Assembly: GCA_002371705.1 (NCBI GenBank)
Contig: DFGI01000080.1
Location: 38,402 to 102,401 of the forward strand
DNA: 64,000 bases
DNA from: Bacteroidales bacterium UBA3754
GTDB lineage: Bacteria; Bacteroidota; Bacteroidia; Bacteroidales; UBA1715
Reading direction: 5' to 3'
Below, in pieces: positions 26,913 to 36,053 of the stretch. The position numbers and the translations under genes are program-made. The notes under the pieces were generated by a model. The model worked only from the letters and a program-made list of their open reading frames with translations. It searched no databases and had not been told where the DNA came from. Position 1 is the first letter of the stretch. Each line of letters begins with the position of its first letter.

Positions 26913-27398
26913 ATGAAGAAAATTGTACTCATAGTTTGCGTAATAGCAACATCGTGTAAAACAATCGAATGTGACCCTTTTCCCAATGTGCCCTTCTTTT
27001 CGTATGAAAAAAATCAAAAATGTCAGTTCATTAGCGACAATGACGCATTAACGTTTACGGTGACCGAATTTCATGGCAGCGAAGCTTGGTCGTTCAAAAG
27101 TAATTGTGACTGTGGATGTCTTCCATTTGCAAGTATGCGATTAGAAAACCAGAATATAATTATTTCGGGTGAGAGTTTCATAGATTTAAATGTAGATAAA
27201 AATACGTTTAACTTCCGATATATCATACAGCAATCATATGAAGTTCAGAATGAATTTTCGTTTTCCATGCGCAACAAATCTGCAATCGACACCATCATCG
27301 CCAACAAAGAAAATCCTACCTACACGTGGATGAGATTCTCTTCCGATAAAGGTTTCTGTGGTTTTGGGAATGACAATATGGAGTGTGTGTTGAAATAG
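26913..27398 (+). CDS. Putative lipoprotein of unknown function
   Basis: A 161-residue protein from ATG 26913, 3 bases after pssA. It has a short signal peptide with a lipobox-like VIATSC (MKKIVLIVCVIATSC), then a cysteine-containing mature part (CDCGCLPFASM). No family is recognised. It could be an outer-membrane lipoprotein cotranscribed with pssA. Base composition is more AT-rich than pssA, so the adjacency may be recent. It is followed by a 419-base gap of repeats. Confidence 0.6.
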   Translation: MKKIVLIVCVIATSCKTIECDPFPNVPFFSYEKNQKCQFISDNDALTFTVTEFHGSEAWSFKSNCDCGCLPFASMRLENQNIIISGESFIDLNVDKNTFNFRYIIQQSYEVQNEFSFSMRNKSAIDTIIANKENPTYTWMRFSSDKGFCGFGNDNMECVLK

Positions 27399-27538
27399 AA
27401 CACGTTTTTACGTTCCATTCAAAGATATGTTCGCTCATCTGCGAAGGCGAACCCTCCTCGTTCAGTGAGGTTTAATACATAATGTAACTAAAAGAGAATC
27501 TTTGTTAGCACAATCATCCGACTGAGCCGAGAGGCGTG

Positions 27539-27650
27539 AAAAAATCAACGGAGTGAAACGTGAAAGGCGTTGGTGCCATGTAACGATAATCTATTCCATA
27601 CGATAGTGTGGCACTTCAACGCCTTTAGTGGAACGCAGTTGATTTTTAGC
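27539..27650. repeat. Long imperfect inverted repeat
   Basis: The left arm (about 27539-27580) contains AAAAAATCAAC and AAAGGCGTTGGTGCCA. The right arm (about 27607-27650) contains TGGCACTTCAACGCCTTT and GTTGATTTTT, their reverse complements. Roughly 30 bases separate the arms. It could fold as a long RNA hairpin or be a MITE-like remnant. Confidence 0.6.
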
Positions 27651-27676
27651 CGAGCGGGTCCGTCGGCGGCCTTTCT

Positions 27677-27725
27677 TTGGGTTCCGTTTCTTTCGCCGCC
27701 GAAAGAAATGGAACAAAATAGATTT
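27677..27725. repeat. Dispersed palindromic repeat, copy 2
   Basis: The same 49-base element as 15508-15556, one mismatch by eye, with the TTTCTTTCG / CGAAAGAAA hairpin. Confidence 0.8.
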
Positions 27726-27788
27726 TGGATTTTTGCAAGGGTAAAGTGGATAATTTCGAAACAAAATGAGTTTTTCAAATTGAAATTG

Positions 27789-27796
27789 TATATTTG
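27789..27796 (+). promoter_or_regulatory. TAnnTTTG promoter box for the small gene pair
   Basis: TATATTTG lies 21 bases before the ATG at 27818. It places the transcription start after 27794 and so decides the start of the first gene. Confidence 0.55.
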
Positions 27797-27817
27797 CCAC
27801 ATAAACACGTACACAAA

Positions 27818-27976
27818 ATGGGAAAATTTAAGACATACAAAACAAGAGAAGAAGCCGCCGAGGCCTTTCGGCAGGCAATCGCACTGCGTTCAAAGTGGGA
27901 ATACGCTATTGAACATAATTTATCGTTGGAAGAAATGAAGAAAATTGGCGTAGTTCCTTTGCGGGTAGGCAAATGA
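27818..27976 (+). CDS. Small charged protein, first gene of a two-gene module
   Basis: A 52-residue protein from ATG 27818; the longer reading from 27794 lies inside the promoter. The sequence is helical and charged (MGKFKTYKTREEAAEAFRQA, then LSLEEMKKIGV). No family is recognised. Its stop overlaps the start of the next gene by 4 bases (ATGA), so the two are translationally coupled, an arrangement like toxin-antitoxin or adaptor pairs. Function is unknown. Confidence 0.6.
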   Translation: MGKFKTYKTREEAAEAFRQAIALRSKWEYAIEHNLSLEEMKKIGVVPLRVGK

Positions 27977-28470
27977 AAATTATACTTTCCGCTGCCAAGA
28001 TAAATAAAACTGCACCATATAAAGTTTCTTTTCAATCAGATACCTCTTTTGAATTCCATACTGACAATGGTTGTCAATTGCAGATTGGATTTACAGAAGA
28101 TTTTATGATTTCAGAAATTGGTGTATATCAATTTTATATCCAAAATAAAACGAAAACGCCATCGCTTAAGGATGTAAAACTGAAAGAAACAATAATTGCA
28201 GTTTTTGAACATTTCTTTGAAGAAAAAAATCGTGTAGCTGTTTATATCTGCGATTCAATGGATGGAAAACAACACATTCGGAACAGATTGTTTCAAATGT
28301 GGTTCAATTCCTATTTGCATAAAGAAAAATATACTCTTCAAACGGCAACCATTGATTTTGATGGTATATCGTATTATTCGGCAATGTTGATACATAAGGA
28401 CAATGCTGATTACGATGTGTATTTGCAATTATATCAACGATTTATAGAACAGTTAACAGAAAAATTATAA
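27973..28470 (+). CDS. DUF6169-like protein
   Basis: A 165-residue cytoplasmic protein with no signal peptide. Features are FHTDNGCQLQIGFTED, GVYQFYIQNKT, VAVYICDSMDGKQHIRNRLF and MLIHKDNADYD, which I recall from the small Bacteroidota family DUF6169; this assignment is from memory. No catalytic motif is obvious. It overlaps the preceding 52-residue gene by 4 bases. The pair has its own promoter and lies between repeats and thrA, consistent with an acquired accessory module. Confidence 0.65.
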   Translation: MKIILSAAKINKTAPYKVSFQSDTSFEFHTDNGCQLQIGFTEDFMISEIGVYQFYIQNKTKTPSLKDVKLKETIIAVFEHFFEEKNRVAVYICDSMDGKQHIRNRLFQMWFNSYLHKEKYTLQTATIDFDGISYYSAMLIHKDNADYDVYLQLYQRFIEQLTEKL

Positions 28471-28601
28471 TTATTGCAATGGTTGTGTGTGGTGCTGTGC
28501 GAGCAAATGTGCAGAATTATGTTAACGGGAAAATGCAAATTGAGAAGAACCACTAATTCAAAAAAATCCATTTCATTTTTGCGTAAATTCAGCAATTGTA
28601 T

Positions 28602-28609
28602 TACTTTTG
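28602..28609 (+). promoter_or_regulatory. TAnnTTTG promoter box for thrA
   Basis: TACTTTTG ends 20 bases before the thrA ATG at 28630. No attenuator or leader peptide rich in Thr/Ile was seen. Confidence 0.5.
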
Positions 28610-28629
28610 GAGACTTTTGAATAACATCT

Positions 28630-31080
28630 ATGAAGGTTTTAAAATTTGGTGGAACTTCGGTGCAGAACGCCGAAAACATTACGAAAACGATTGCGATTAT
28701 TAAGGAAAATCTCGCAAAGGAACAGTTAGTTGTTGTGGTATCAGCTCTTGGCGGTGTCACAAATATGTTGATTGAATGCTGCACAAAGGCAAAAAAAGGC
28801 ACAACCGATTTCACCCAAACGTTGACCGAAATCAAAAATCGTCATTTTGAAACGATAAACAATTTATTGTCTGGCAGTTACAAAGACGACTGCGAGCAAT
28901 ACACCAACGATGTCCTTTCTGAACTTAAGGATATTCTCACAGGTATTTCGCTTATCCGCGAACTTACTCCTCGCTCGTTGGACTTGGTTTCCAGCGTGGG
29001 CGAACGTCTTTCAGCATACATCATCGCAAAAACTATCGCTCAGAGTGGCGTAAACTGCGAATTTCTTGATGCACGCACGGTAATCAAAACAGACAAAACG
29101 TTTGGTGCGGCAAAGGTCAACTTTGAGAAAACCGACGAACTCATTCAGAAAAAAATCAATAATACTAACACATTGTTTGTGGCAACAGGATTCATTGCCA
29201 GCACCGACGACAACGAGACTATTACACTCGGCCGTGGCGGCTCCGACTATTCAGCTGCAATTTTCGCTCGTGCCATCAATGCTTCCATCTTGGAAATCTG
29301 GACCGACGTTGACGGTATGATGACTGCCGACCCACGTAAGGTGAAAAAAGCATACCCGCTTGAACACGTGACTTACGCCGAGGCAATGGAGTTGTCGCAT
29401 TTCGGCGCAAAAGTGCTTGAACCACGAACTGTTATCCCAGCAATGTCAAAAAATATTCCCGTGATTATAAAAAATACTTTCAACCCAACGGCAAAAGGAA
29501 CGCTCATCTCGAAGGAAAACACAAATTCAGAATTGCGCGTTCAAGGTATTTCTTCCATCGACGAAGTAAGTTTGATAACCGTGCAAGGTAGCGGTATGAT
29601 TGGCGAAGCAGGCATTTCTATGCGTCTGTTCCGTGCCGTTGCCGAAGCGTCAATCAATGTAATTTTGATTACGCAATGTTCGTCGGAACATTCCATCACG
29701 TTCGCCGTGCTTCCTAACGAGGCACAAAAGTCGAAAGACGCTCTGAACAAAGAGTTTGAGATGGAATTGAAATCGGGATTGATTGACTCTATCAAGGTTG
29801 AAAACAATCTTTCGATTATTGCCGCCGTAGGTGAAAATATGAAAAACATCCCCGGCGTGGCAAGCAAGTTCTTCAACGCTTTGAGTATCAACGGAATCAA
29901 CGTTGTTGCAATTGCACAAGGAGCAAGCGAGCTGAACATCTCGGTTGTTATCAACGAAAAAGATAAAATCAAGGCACTCAATTCATTACACGAATCATTC
30001 TTCTTGTCGAATACAACTACGTTGAATGTGTTTGTTGTGGGAACGGGAACCATTGGTGGCGAGCTTATCCGTCAGGTGAACGCACAACACGACACATTGA
30101 TTAAACAAAATAAAATCGATGTAAAGATTGTAGGTATTTCAAATATTGACGGCTATTTGATTGATACTGACGGTATTGATTTGAATAATTGGGAAGAATT
30201 GATTAAGACAAAAGGTTGCAAACCCGATTTGGATGCATACGTTGCAGAAATCAAGGCCTTGAATTTGAGAAATAGCGTATATGTCGATAACACAGCAAGT
30301 TACGCTGTTGCCGACAAATACGAGGAAATGTTGGAAAAACACATTTCGGTGGTTACGCCGAACAAAGTTGCCAACGCAAGCGACTACAAACGCTATGCAA
30401 ACATTCACGCTCTTGCGGCAAAAACAGGTGCCCGTTTCTATTACGAAACCAACGTGGGCGCAGGTTTGCCAGTCATCAGCACATTGAAGGACTTAATCAA
30501 GAGTGGCGATGAAATCATCAAGATTGAGGCAATTCTTTCGGGTTCGCTGAACTTTATTTTCAGCAACTGCTCGTCAACAAAAGATTTTGCAACAACGGTG
30601 AAGGAAGCACGTCAGAAAGGTTACACCGAGCCAGACCCGAAAATCGACCTTGGCGGAAAGGACGTTGCCCGCAAGATTTTGATTCTTTCGCGCGAAATTG
30701 GTTGTACGTTCAATTTGGAAGATGTTGACGTAGAAAACTGTCTTTCAGAAGAAAGCCAGAAAACCAATACGGTGGAGGAATTGTGGGATTCTCTTGAAAA
30801 ATACGACAACGAGAAATTTGCAAAACTATTCGCACAAGCCGAAAAGGAAGGCAAACATTTGAAATACATCGCAACATACGAAAACGGCAAGGCTCGCACC
30901 GAAATCAAAGCTGTTGACGCATCGCATCCGTTCTACAACATTACGGGCAGCGACAACATTATTTCGTTCACAACGGCGCACTACCGCACACAACCATTGA
31001 TTGTCATCGGGCCAGGTGCCGGTGCGGCAGTTACAGCAGCTGGCGTGTTCGCCGACATTATTAGAATTGCGAATTTCTAA
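28630..31080 (+). CDS. thrA: Bifunctional aspartate kinase / homoserine dehydrogenase
   Basis: An 816-residue enzyme of the aspartate pathway, phosphorylating aspartate and reducing aspartate semialdehyde to homoserine for threonine and methionine. Residues 1 to ~295 are the kinase (KFGGTSVQNAENI, VSSVGERLSAYI, GRGGSDYSAAIFA). ACT domains span ~310-455 (VQGSGMIGEAGISMRLFRAVAE, VGENMKNIPGVASKFFNAL). From ~465 there is the NAD(P)-binding domain (VFVVGTGTIGGELIRQ) and the dehydrogenase catalytic domain (KVANASDYKRY, ETNVGAGLPVISTLKDL). The ACT domains imply threonine feedback control. hisS follows after 12 bases. Confidence 0.96.
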   Translation: MKVLKFGGTSVQNAENITKTIAIIKENLAKEQLVVVVSALGGVTNMLIECCTKAKKGTTDFTQTLTEIKNRHFETINNLLSGSYKDDCEQYTNDVLSELKDILTGISLIRELTPRSLDLVSSVGERLSAYIIAKTIAQSGVNCEFLDARTVIKTDKTFGAAKVNFEKTDELIQKKINNTNTLFVATGFIASTDDNETITLGRGGSDYSAAIFARAINASILEIWTDVDGMMTADPRKVKKAYPLEHVTYAEAMELSHFGAKVLEPRTVIPAMSKNIPVIIKNTFNPTAKGTLISKENTNSELRVQGISSIDEVSLITVQGSGMIGEAGISMRLFRAVAEASINVILITQCSSEHSITFAVLPNEAQKSKDALNKEFEMELKSGLIDSIKVENNLSIIAAVGENMKNIPGVASKFFNALSINGINVVAIAQGASELNISVVINEKDKIKALNSLHESFFLSNTTTLNVFVVGTGTIGGELIRQVNAQHDTLIKQNKIDVKIVGISNIDGYLIDTDGIDLNNWEELIKTKGCKPDLDAYVAEIKALNLRNSVYVDNTASYAVADKYEEMLEKHISVVTPNKVANASDYKRYANIHALAAKTGARFYYETNVGAGLPVISTLKDLIKSGDEIIKIEAILSGSLNFIFSNCSSTKDFATTVKEARQKGYTEPDPKIDLGGKDVARKILILSREIGCTFNLEDVDVENCLSEESQKTNTVEELWDSLEKYDNEKFAKLFAQAEKEGKHLKYIATYENGKARTEIKAVDASHPFYNITGSDNIISFTTAHYRTQPLIVIGPGAGAAVTAAGVFADIIRIANF

Positions 31081-31092
31081 TTGGAGTAATCT

Positions 31093-32469
31093 ATGGCACA
31101 GCAACCGTCAATTCCAAAAGGAACGCGTGACTTCTCCCCTGTGGAGATGATGAAGCGGAACTATATTTTCGACACAATCCGTTCGGTATATAAAACCTAT
31201 GGCTATCTTCCAATCGAAACGCCAGCAATGGAAACCATGCAAACGTTGATGGGGAAATATGGCGAAGAAGGAGATAGATTAATTTTTAAAATTCTGAATT
31301 CAGGAGATTTCAAACAAAAAGTTGGTGCAGAGGAATATACAAATGCTTCGCCACTTGCGTTGGCAAACGCATTCTGTGAAAAAGCACTCCGCTACGATTT
31401 GACTGTGCCGTTTGCTCGTTTTGTGGTAATGCACCGCAACGAAATCCAGTTGCCCTTCAAACGGTTCCAGATTCAACCTGTTTGGCGCGCCGACCGTCCA
31501 CAAAAAGGTCGCTACCGCGAATTTTACCAATGCGATGCCGACATTGTTGGCAGTGATTCGTTGCTCAACGAAGTGGAACTTGTGCAAATTATTGACACTG
31601 TGTTCTCTAAATTTGGCATCAACATAACGGTAAAAATCAACAATAGAAAAATTTTAACGGGAATTGCCGAAATTATTGGCGAACCTGAACGCATAGTTGA
31701 CATTACGGTTGCAATTGATAAACTTGAAAAAATCGGACTTGACAATGTGAACGCCGAGCTGATGGAAAAAGGTCTTTCCGAGGGAAAAATCAAGGCATTG
31801 CAACCAATTATTATGCTCCAAGGTTCTACGGATGAAAAAATTGCCGCGTTAAAAACCATTCTTGCCGCTTCAGAAACGGGAATGAAAGGCGTTGCGGAAT
31901 TGGAATATATTTTTGGAATACTTGCTAATTGCGGCATTCGTGCCACATTGCAACTCGACCTGACACTTGCCCGTGGACTGAATTACTACACTGGCGCAAT
32001 TTTCGAAGTAAAGGCAAACGATGTGGAAATGGGAAGTATATGTGGCGGAGGTCGTTACGATAATCTTACGGGAATTTTTGGAATGCCGGGATTATCGGGT
32101 GTGGGAATTTCTTTTGGTGCTGACAGAATCTATGACGTTCTGAATCAATTAAATGCATATCCTAACGACACCATTGAATCCACAAAATTACTATTTATCA
32201 ATTTTGGTGACGCCGAAGCCGTATATTGTATGCCGATAGTGGCGAATCTCCGTGCAAATGGCATTGCTTGCGAATTGTATCCCGATGCTTCGAAAATGAA
32301 AAAACAGATGCAGTATGCTAACGAACGTAAAATTCCGTTTGTAGCTATAGCCGGCAGTGACGAAATTGCTCAAAACAAGGTGATGCTGAAGTGTATGGAA
32401 ACGGGAGAACAAATGTTGGTGGAAAAAGACGGTATCGCACAATGCGATTTATTCAAAAACCATCTTTAA
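31093..32469 (+). CDS. hisS: Histidine-tRNA ligase
   Basis: A 458-residue class II aminoacyl-tRNA synthetase. Motif 1 lies near the N-terminus (GTRDFSPVEMMKRNYIFDTI). Motif 2 is FQIQPVWRADRPQKGRYREFYQCDADIVG. The HisRS-specific loop is LDLTLARGLNYYTGAIFEV, and motif 3 is GISFGADRIYDVL. The C-terminal ~100 residues are the anticodon-binding domain. It charges tRNA-His in the cytoplasm. Its 3' end overlaps that of recO, read from the other strand, by 21 bases. Confidence 0.95.
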   Translation: MAQQPSIPKGTRDFSPVEMMKRNYIFDTIRSVYKTYGYLPIETPAMETMQTLMGKYGEEGDRLIFKILNSGDFKQKVGAEEYTNASPLALANAFCEKALRYDLTVPFARFVVMHRNEIQLPFKRFQIQPVWRADRPQKGRYREFYQCDADIVGSDSLLNEVELVQIIDTVFSKFGINITVKINNRKILTGIAEIIGEPERIVDITVAIDKLEKIGLDNVNAELMEKGLSEGKIKALQPIIMLQGSTDEKIAALKTILAASETGMKGVAELEYIFGILANCGIRATLQLDLTLARGLNYYTGAIFEVKANDVEMGSICGGGRYDNLTGIFGMPGLSGVGISFGADRIYDVLNQLNAYPNDTIESTKLLFINFGDAEAVYCMPIVANLRANGIACELYPDASKMKKQMQYANERKIPFVAIAGSDEIAQNKVMLKCMETGEQMLVEKDGIAQCDLFKNHL

Positions 32470-33165
32470 AATTTCTAACGATTTAATATTCTGCGTCTTG
32501 CAGATATGCACATCGTAGTATCGCAACAATATTTGCAGTAATTCTTGTCGCTCCGAATTCGTCAACGCAATGGAATCAGTAATTTCATTGGTTTGCAAAA
32601 TCCTGTGTAACAGCACACTTTGTTTCTCCGACAAACAATCGTTGTTCGTGTCGGCATCCACAAATTGCGCGTGCAAAAGCGAAAACATTGTTTTTTCCAC
32701 TGAGAAATTGTCCTGCGGCGCAACGCCCATAAATTTTGTAAGATGTAACAGAAACAGAATGTGGAGATTAGCATAATTGCTTGTCGTGTTTTCCAATAGG
32801 ACTACAAACGACTTGAAAAACGCAAAAAACGATGGATTTTCTTCTTCTTCGGTAAAAATTCGGTTTACCATTTCGCCAATGAAAAGCGCCATAGATGATT
32901 TTGAAAACGTACCTGTAATACTTTGTGGCACTTGCACAAACGAGATTGATGTGAGTCGATGGATTTGCTTCGGGTCTTTTTTGCGATAAGCTGTGATATG
33001 AACAAGCGAAAGTGGTTGGAAAAACGCCATTTTCGAGCGATTTGTCCGCACATTGTTCATTATGTATGTGCCATTGCCGAACGCTTGGGTGTAAATGTGC
33101 GCAATAATGCTCGTTTCAGAGTATTTCAGTGTTTGAAGAATTATTGCATCGGTTTCTACAATCAT
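32449..33165 (-). CDS. recO: DNA repair protein RecO
   Basis: A 238-residue protein with the RecO N-terminal OB fold (ETDAIILQTLKYSETSIIAHIYTQAFG) and a helical C-terminal part (LLHLTKFMGVAPQDN). The Cys4 zinc finger of many RecO proteins is not visible. RecO loads RecA on SSB-coated single-stranded DNA with RecR. Its ATG abuts the stop of the methyltransferase gene directly, so the two are cotranscribed on the minus strand. Confidence 0.88.
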   Translation of the reverse strand: MIVETDAIILQTLKYSETSIIAHIYTQAFGNGTYIMNNVRTNRSKMAFFQPLSLVHITAYRKKDPKQIHRLTSISFVQVPQSITGTFSKSSMALFIGEMVNRIFTEEEENPSFFAFFKSFVVLLENTTSNYANLHILFLLHLTKFMGVAPQDNFSVEKTMFSLLHAQFVDADTNNDCLSEKQSVLLHRILQTNEITDSIALTNSERQELLQILLRYYDVHICKTQNIKSLEILKMVFE

Positions 33166-34545
33166 CTATTCAATACAATTTTCGGATAAACGGCTGTAAT
33201 CCACATTCATTTTGATTGCCCATTCCTGCGGATAGGGATTGTTGGCGCGGTTTCCAATATTTTTCACAAAACCAACGGAAACGTTTTCGTACATAAGGTT
33301 GAGCCAACCTTTTTCTGCTTGTGGCAGTGACAATGGTTCTTTTTTGAAATATCGCACCGCCGTTTCCAAATCCACAGAAATTCGGGGAAATGAATCAGCA
33401 TTATATGCTATGGAAAAAGCCAATCCGTGATGTGGATTGAGTTTGTTGCCCATCAACTCAACGAGCGGCGTGCCTGCGTGTACAATATTGCAATGCGAAC
33501 TGATTTCACACAGAATTTGCTGATATTCTTGCGGAAATGACCACAAAATATTTCTTTTATCACTGTAAATCAATTGATTATCATTAGTCAAGAACGAATT
33601 GTATGTCTGGAAACTTTTTGCAAACGAGGCGATGTTTCCGCTCGGTTGTGTGCGTTTGGGTAACGAATATTCCGTTCCGTCGTGTTTGCGGATGACAGAC
33701 AGCGAAAAGCCTTCGCCTTTAGTTTTGTGAGGGAAAAATCGGTACGAAATTGCGCCATCTTTTTCTCGTTCGGTAACGTTCCACTCGGGCTGCAAGATGA
33801 CTTTTTCGCACACAGCGTTGTTTTCAGCAATGAATCGGGACACCACATCTTCGTTTTCTTTTTCGTTGAATGTGCAAGTGCTGTAAATCAGCATTCCTTC
33901 GGGAGCAAGGCAATCCCAAACATCGTAGAGAATGCGGAGCTGCCGTTTGCTGCATAAATCAACATTTTCGGGCGACCACTCGGAAATGGCATCATCGTCT
34001 TTGCGGAACATTCCCTCGCCCGAACAAGGCGCATCAACCAAAATCAAGTCGAAAAAGCCTTTGAGAAAACTAAAATCCTTTGGGTCATTATTGGTTACAA
34101 TACTGTTCGAATAGCCCCATTTCACAAGGTTTTCCGAAAGAATCTGCGCACGGCTTTTGATTACTTCGTTTGCCACAAGAAGGCTTCCTTCGGGCAAAAG
34201 CGGCAACGCCAACGTGGTTTTTCCGCCTGGCGCGGCGCATACGTCAAGCACACGAAGAGGACGGGTCGCGAATGGTTTTATGATTTGTTCGAGAAACATT
34301 GACGATGCTTCCTGTACATAGAACGCACCAGCATGGAACAGCGGATTTAACGTGAAAACTGGTCGTTTTTCTAAATAAAAACCTGTCTCACACCACGGGA
34401 CTTTCGGCAAATTCAATTCGTTGATTTTCAACCGATTGATACGAATGCTCGTTTGTCGTTCGGTTTGTAATGCGGCAATAAGCGCATCGACATCGGTTAC
34501 CGTGGCAATGGAATCCTTAAATAATTGTAACTTTGACTGTTCCAT
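33166..34545 (-). CDS. RsmF/NOL1/NOP2/Sun-type RNA cytosine-5 methyltransferase
   Basis: A 459-residue enzyme. The SAM-binding motif is VLDVCAAPGGKTT near residue 105. Motif IV is DAPCSGEGMFRKDD, and motif VI with the nucleophile is IYSTCTFNEKENEDVV; both catalytic cysteines are present. The C-terminal ~170 residues match the RsmF-type extension (HHGLAFSI, LPQAEKGWLNLMYENVSVGFVK). It probably makes m5C in 16S rRNA; the exact base is not certain. recO begins at the next base downstream. Confidence 0.9.
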   Translation of the reverse strand: MEQSKLQLFKDSIATVTDVDALIAALQTERQTSIRINRLKINELNLPKVPWCETGFYLEKRPVFTLNPLFHAGAFYVQEASSMFLEQIIKPFATRPLRVLDVCAAPGGKTTLALPLLPEGSLLVANEVIKSRAQILSENLVKWGYSNSIVTNNDPKDFSFLKGFFDLILVDAPCSGEGMFRKDDDAISEWSPENVDLCSKRQLRILYDVWDCLAPEGMLIYSTCTFNEKENEDVVSRFIAENNAVCEKVILQPEWNVTEREKDGAISYRFFPHKTKGEGFSLSVIRKHDGTEYSLPKRTQPSGNIASFAKSFQTYNSFLTNDNQLIYSDKRNILWSFPQEYQQILCEISSHCNIVHAGTPLVELMGNKLNPHHGLAFSIAYNADSFPRISVDLETAVRYFKKEPLSLPQAEKGWLNLMYENVSVGFVKNIGNRANNPYPQEWAIKMNVDYSRLSENCIE

Positions 34546-34586
34546 ACATAAAACAACTTTCTATTGGCAAAAATAGACAAAAACCA

Positions 34587-34594
34587 TATATTTG
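34587..34594 (+). promoter_or_regulatory. TAnnTTTG promoter box for the VWA protein
   Basis: TATATTTG ends 17 bases before the ATG at 34612. It lies inside the longer open frame that starts at 34564, which argues for the later start. Confidence 0.5.
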
Positions 34595-34611
34595 TAATCA
34601 AGTTGAATGGA

Positions 34612-36021
34612 ATGAAAACGATTCGGAACATATTTGCCACAATTCTTGCAGTGTTGACAATGGGACTTACCCCTTGTGCGGCGCAGCAATTGGCTGAAGT
34701 TCCGAATGTAATGCCGAAGACGAGGATATTATTCATTTTCGATGGTTCGTACAGTATGATGGGCATTTGGGAACGCAACACGAAAATGGATGTGGCAAAA
34801 AGTATTCTGATTCCATTTATCGACAGCGTTGCGAAGCTCCCAAATGTGGAAATTGCGTTGCGAATGTATGGAAACCGTTCGCCGTTTCCACCACAGGACT
34901 GCAAGGATTCGCATTTGGAAGTCCCTTTTGGGAAAAACAACGCCCCCGAAGTGATGAATAAAATCCTGAACCTCAAGCCAAACGGCACCACGCCGATTGC
35001 GTATTCCATAGAACAGGCGGCGAAGGATTTTCCGCCCGACACGACCTGCCGTAACATTATTTTCCTCATTACCGATGGCGTGGAAGCCTGCGACGGCGAC
35101 CCGTGCGCCATTTCGCGCGAATTGCAGGCAAAAGGAGTGATTTTGAAACCGTTTATTATCGGCATTGGCAACGATGTTGATTTCAAAAAACTGTTCGACT
35201 GTGCTGGACAAGTGTTCAGCGCACGCGGCGAACTCGATTTTCAGCCGATTCTAAATCAAGCTATGGAACGGGCATTGATGAGCACGCCGTTGCAGGTGTA
35301 TTTGCTCGATGCGTACAAAAAACCTCGCGAAACCGATGTGCCAATGACGTTCTACGACAATTCGAGCGGTTTTATCCACTATAATTTTGTGCATTCGGTT
35401 ATCAAGCCAGGCGAACCCGATGTAATGTTCCTCGACCCGCTTGTTTCGTACAAAATAAAGGTTCACACCATGCCGCCTGTGTATGCCGACAACATAAACC
35501 TCGAGCCGGGGAAACACACCATAGTGAAAATTGATGCGCCACAAGGGTATTTGGTTGTTGAACGCCCGTACGGTTTCAATATGGCGAATCCATTGCCTAC
35601 GATTGTACGCCAGAAAGGCGATATGAACACGCTGAACGTGCAGCAGGCAGGCGAAAAAGTGAAATACATTACAGGAAAATACGACTTGGAGGTGCTCACT
35701 ATGCCACGCACCTATTTCTACGATGTGGAAATAAAACCCGACGAAATCAAAACCGTGAAAATCCCACAGCCCGGACACGTTACGTTTAACCGTCCGCAGC
35801 TTGGCATAGGTGCTATTTATATTGACAGAAACACAGATTTGGAATTTGTGACCTATTTGAGTTCCGACTCCCGAAAATCCGATGTGTTTACACTCCAGCC
35901 CGGGAAATATGTGGTGATTTGGCGCGACAAATTCGAAACCGACACCGAAAAATCCATTTCAAAATCATTTGAAATCACCTCTGGCGGCAATGTGTATGTG
36001 CAGATTACGCCGAATAAATAA
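34612..36021 (+). CDS. Secreted von Willebrand factor A-domain protein
   Basis: 469 residues from ATG 34612, where a signal peptide begins (MKTIRNIFATILAVLTMGLTPCAAQ); the frame is open from a TTG at 34564 but that part overlaps the promoter. The VWA domain (~residues 35-215) has the MIDAS motif DGSYSM, a Thr in NGTTPIAYS and the Asp of LITDGVEACDGDPC. After it come beta-sandwich repeats ending in patterns such as LQPGKYVVIW. VWA domains bind proteins through a metal ion, so this is probably a periplasmic or surface binding protein. It converges on the AraC-type gene. Confidence 0.85.
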   Translation: MKTIRNIFATILAVLTMGLTPCAAQQLAEVPNVMPKTRILFIFDGSYSMMGIWERNTKMDVAKSILIPFIDSVAKLPNVEIALRMYGNRSPFPPQDCKDSHLEVPFGKNNAPEVMNKILNLKPNGTTPIAYSIEQAAKDFPPDTTCRNIIFLITDGVEACDGDPCAISRELQAKGVILKPFIIGIGNDVDFKKLFDCAGQVFSARGELDFQPILNQAMERALMSTPLQVYLLDAYKKPRETDVPMTFYDNSSGFIHYNFVHSVIKPGEPDVMFLDPLVSYKIKVHTMPPVYADNINLEPGKHTIVKIDAPQGYLVVERPYGFNMANPLPTIVRQKGDMNTLNVQQAGEKVKYITGKYDLEVLTMPRTYFYDVEIKPDEIKTVKIPQPGHVTFNRPQLGIGAIYIDRNTDLEFVTYLSSDSRKSDVFTLQPGKYVVIWRDKFETDTEKSISKSFEITSGGNVYVQITPNK

Positions 36022-36053
36022 CATTTGATTCAACTTTTTCCAAATCGTATCGC

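Larger units (their letters stand above)
27399..27817. other. 419-base repeat-rich intergenic region
   Basis: It holds a long imperfect inverted repeat (27539-27650), the second copy of the 49-base palindromic element (27677-27725), and the promoter for the following small gene pair. Short open frames here have no coding character and coincide with the repeats. Confidence 0.6.

Noticed and set aside
27570..27938. A 122-residue open frame across the repeat-rich gap
   Set aside because: It is made of the inverted repeat and the palindromic element and overlaps the promoter and start of the small gene pair; no coding character.
28480..28557. A 25-codon frame starting MVVCGAVRANVQNYV
   Set aside because: No ribosome binding site, family or promoter was visible; it may be chance.
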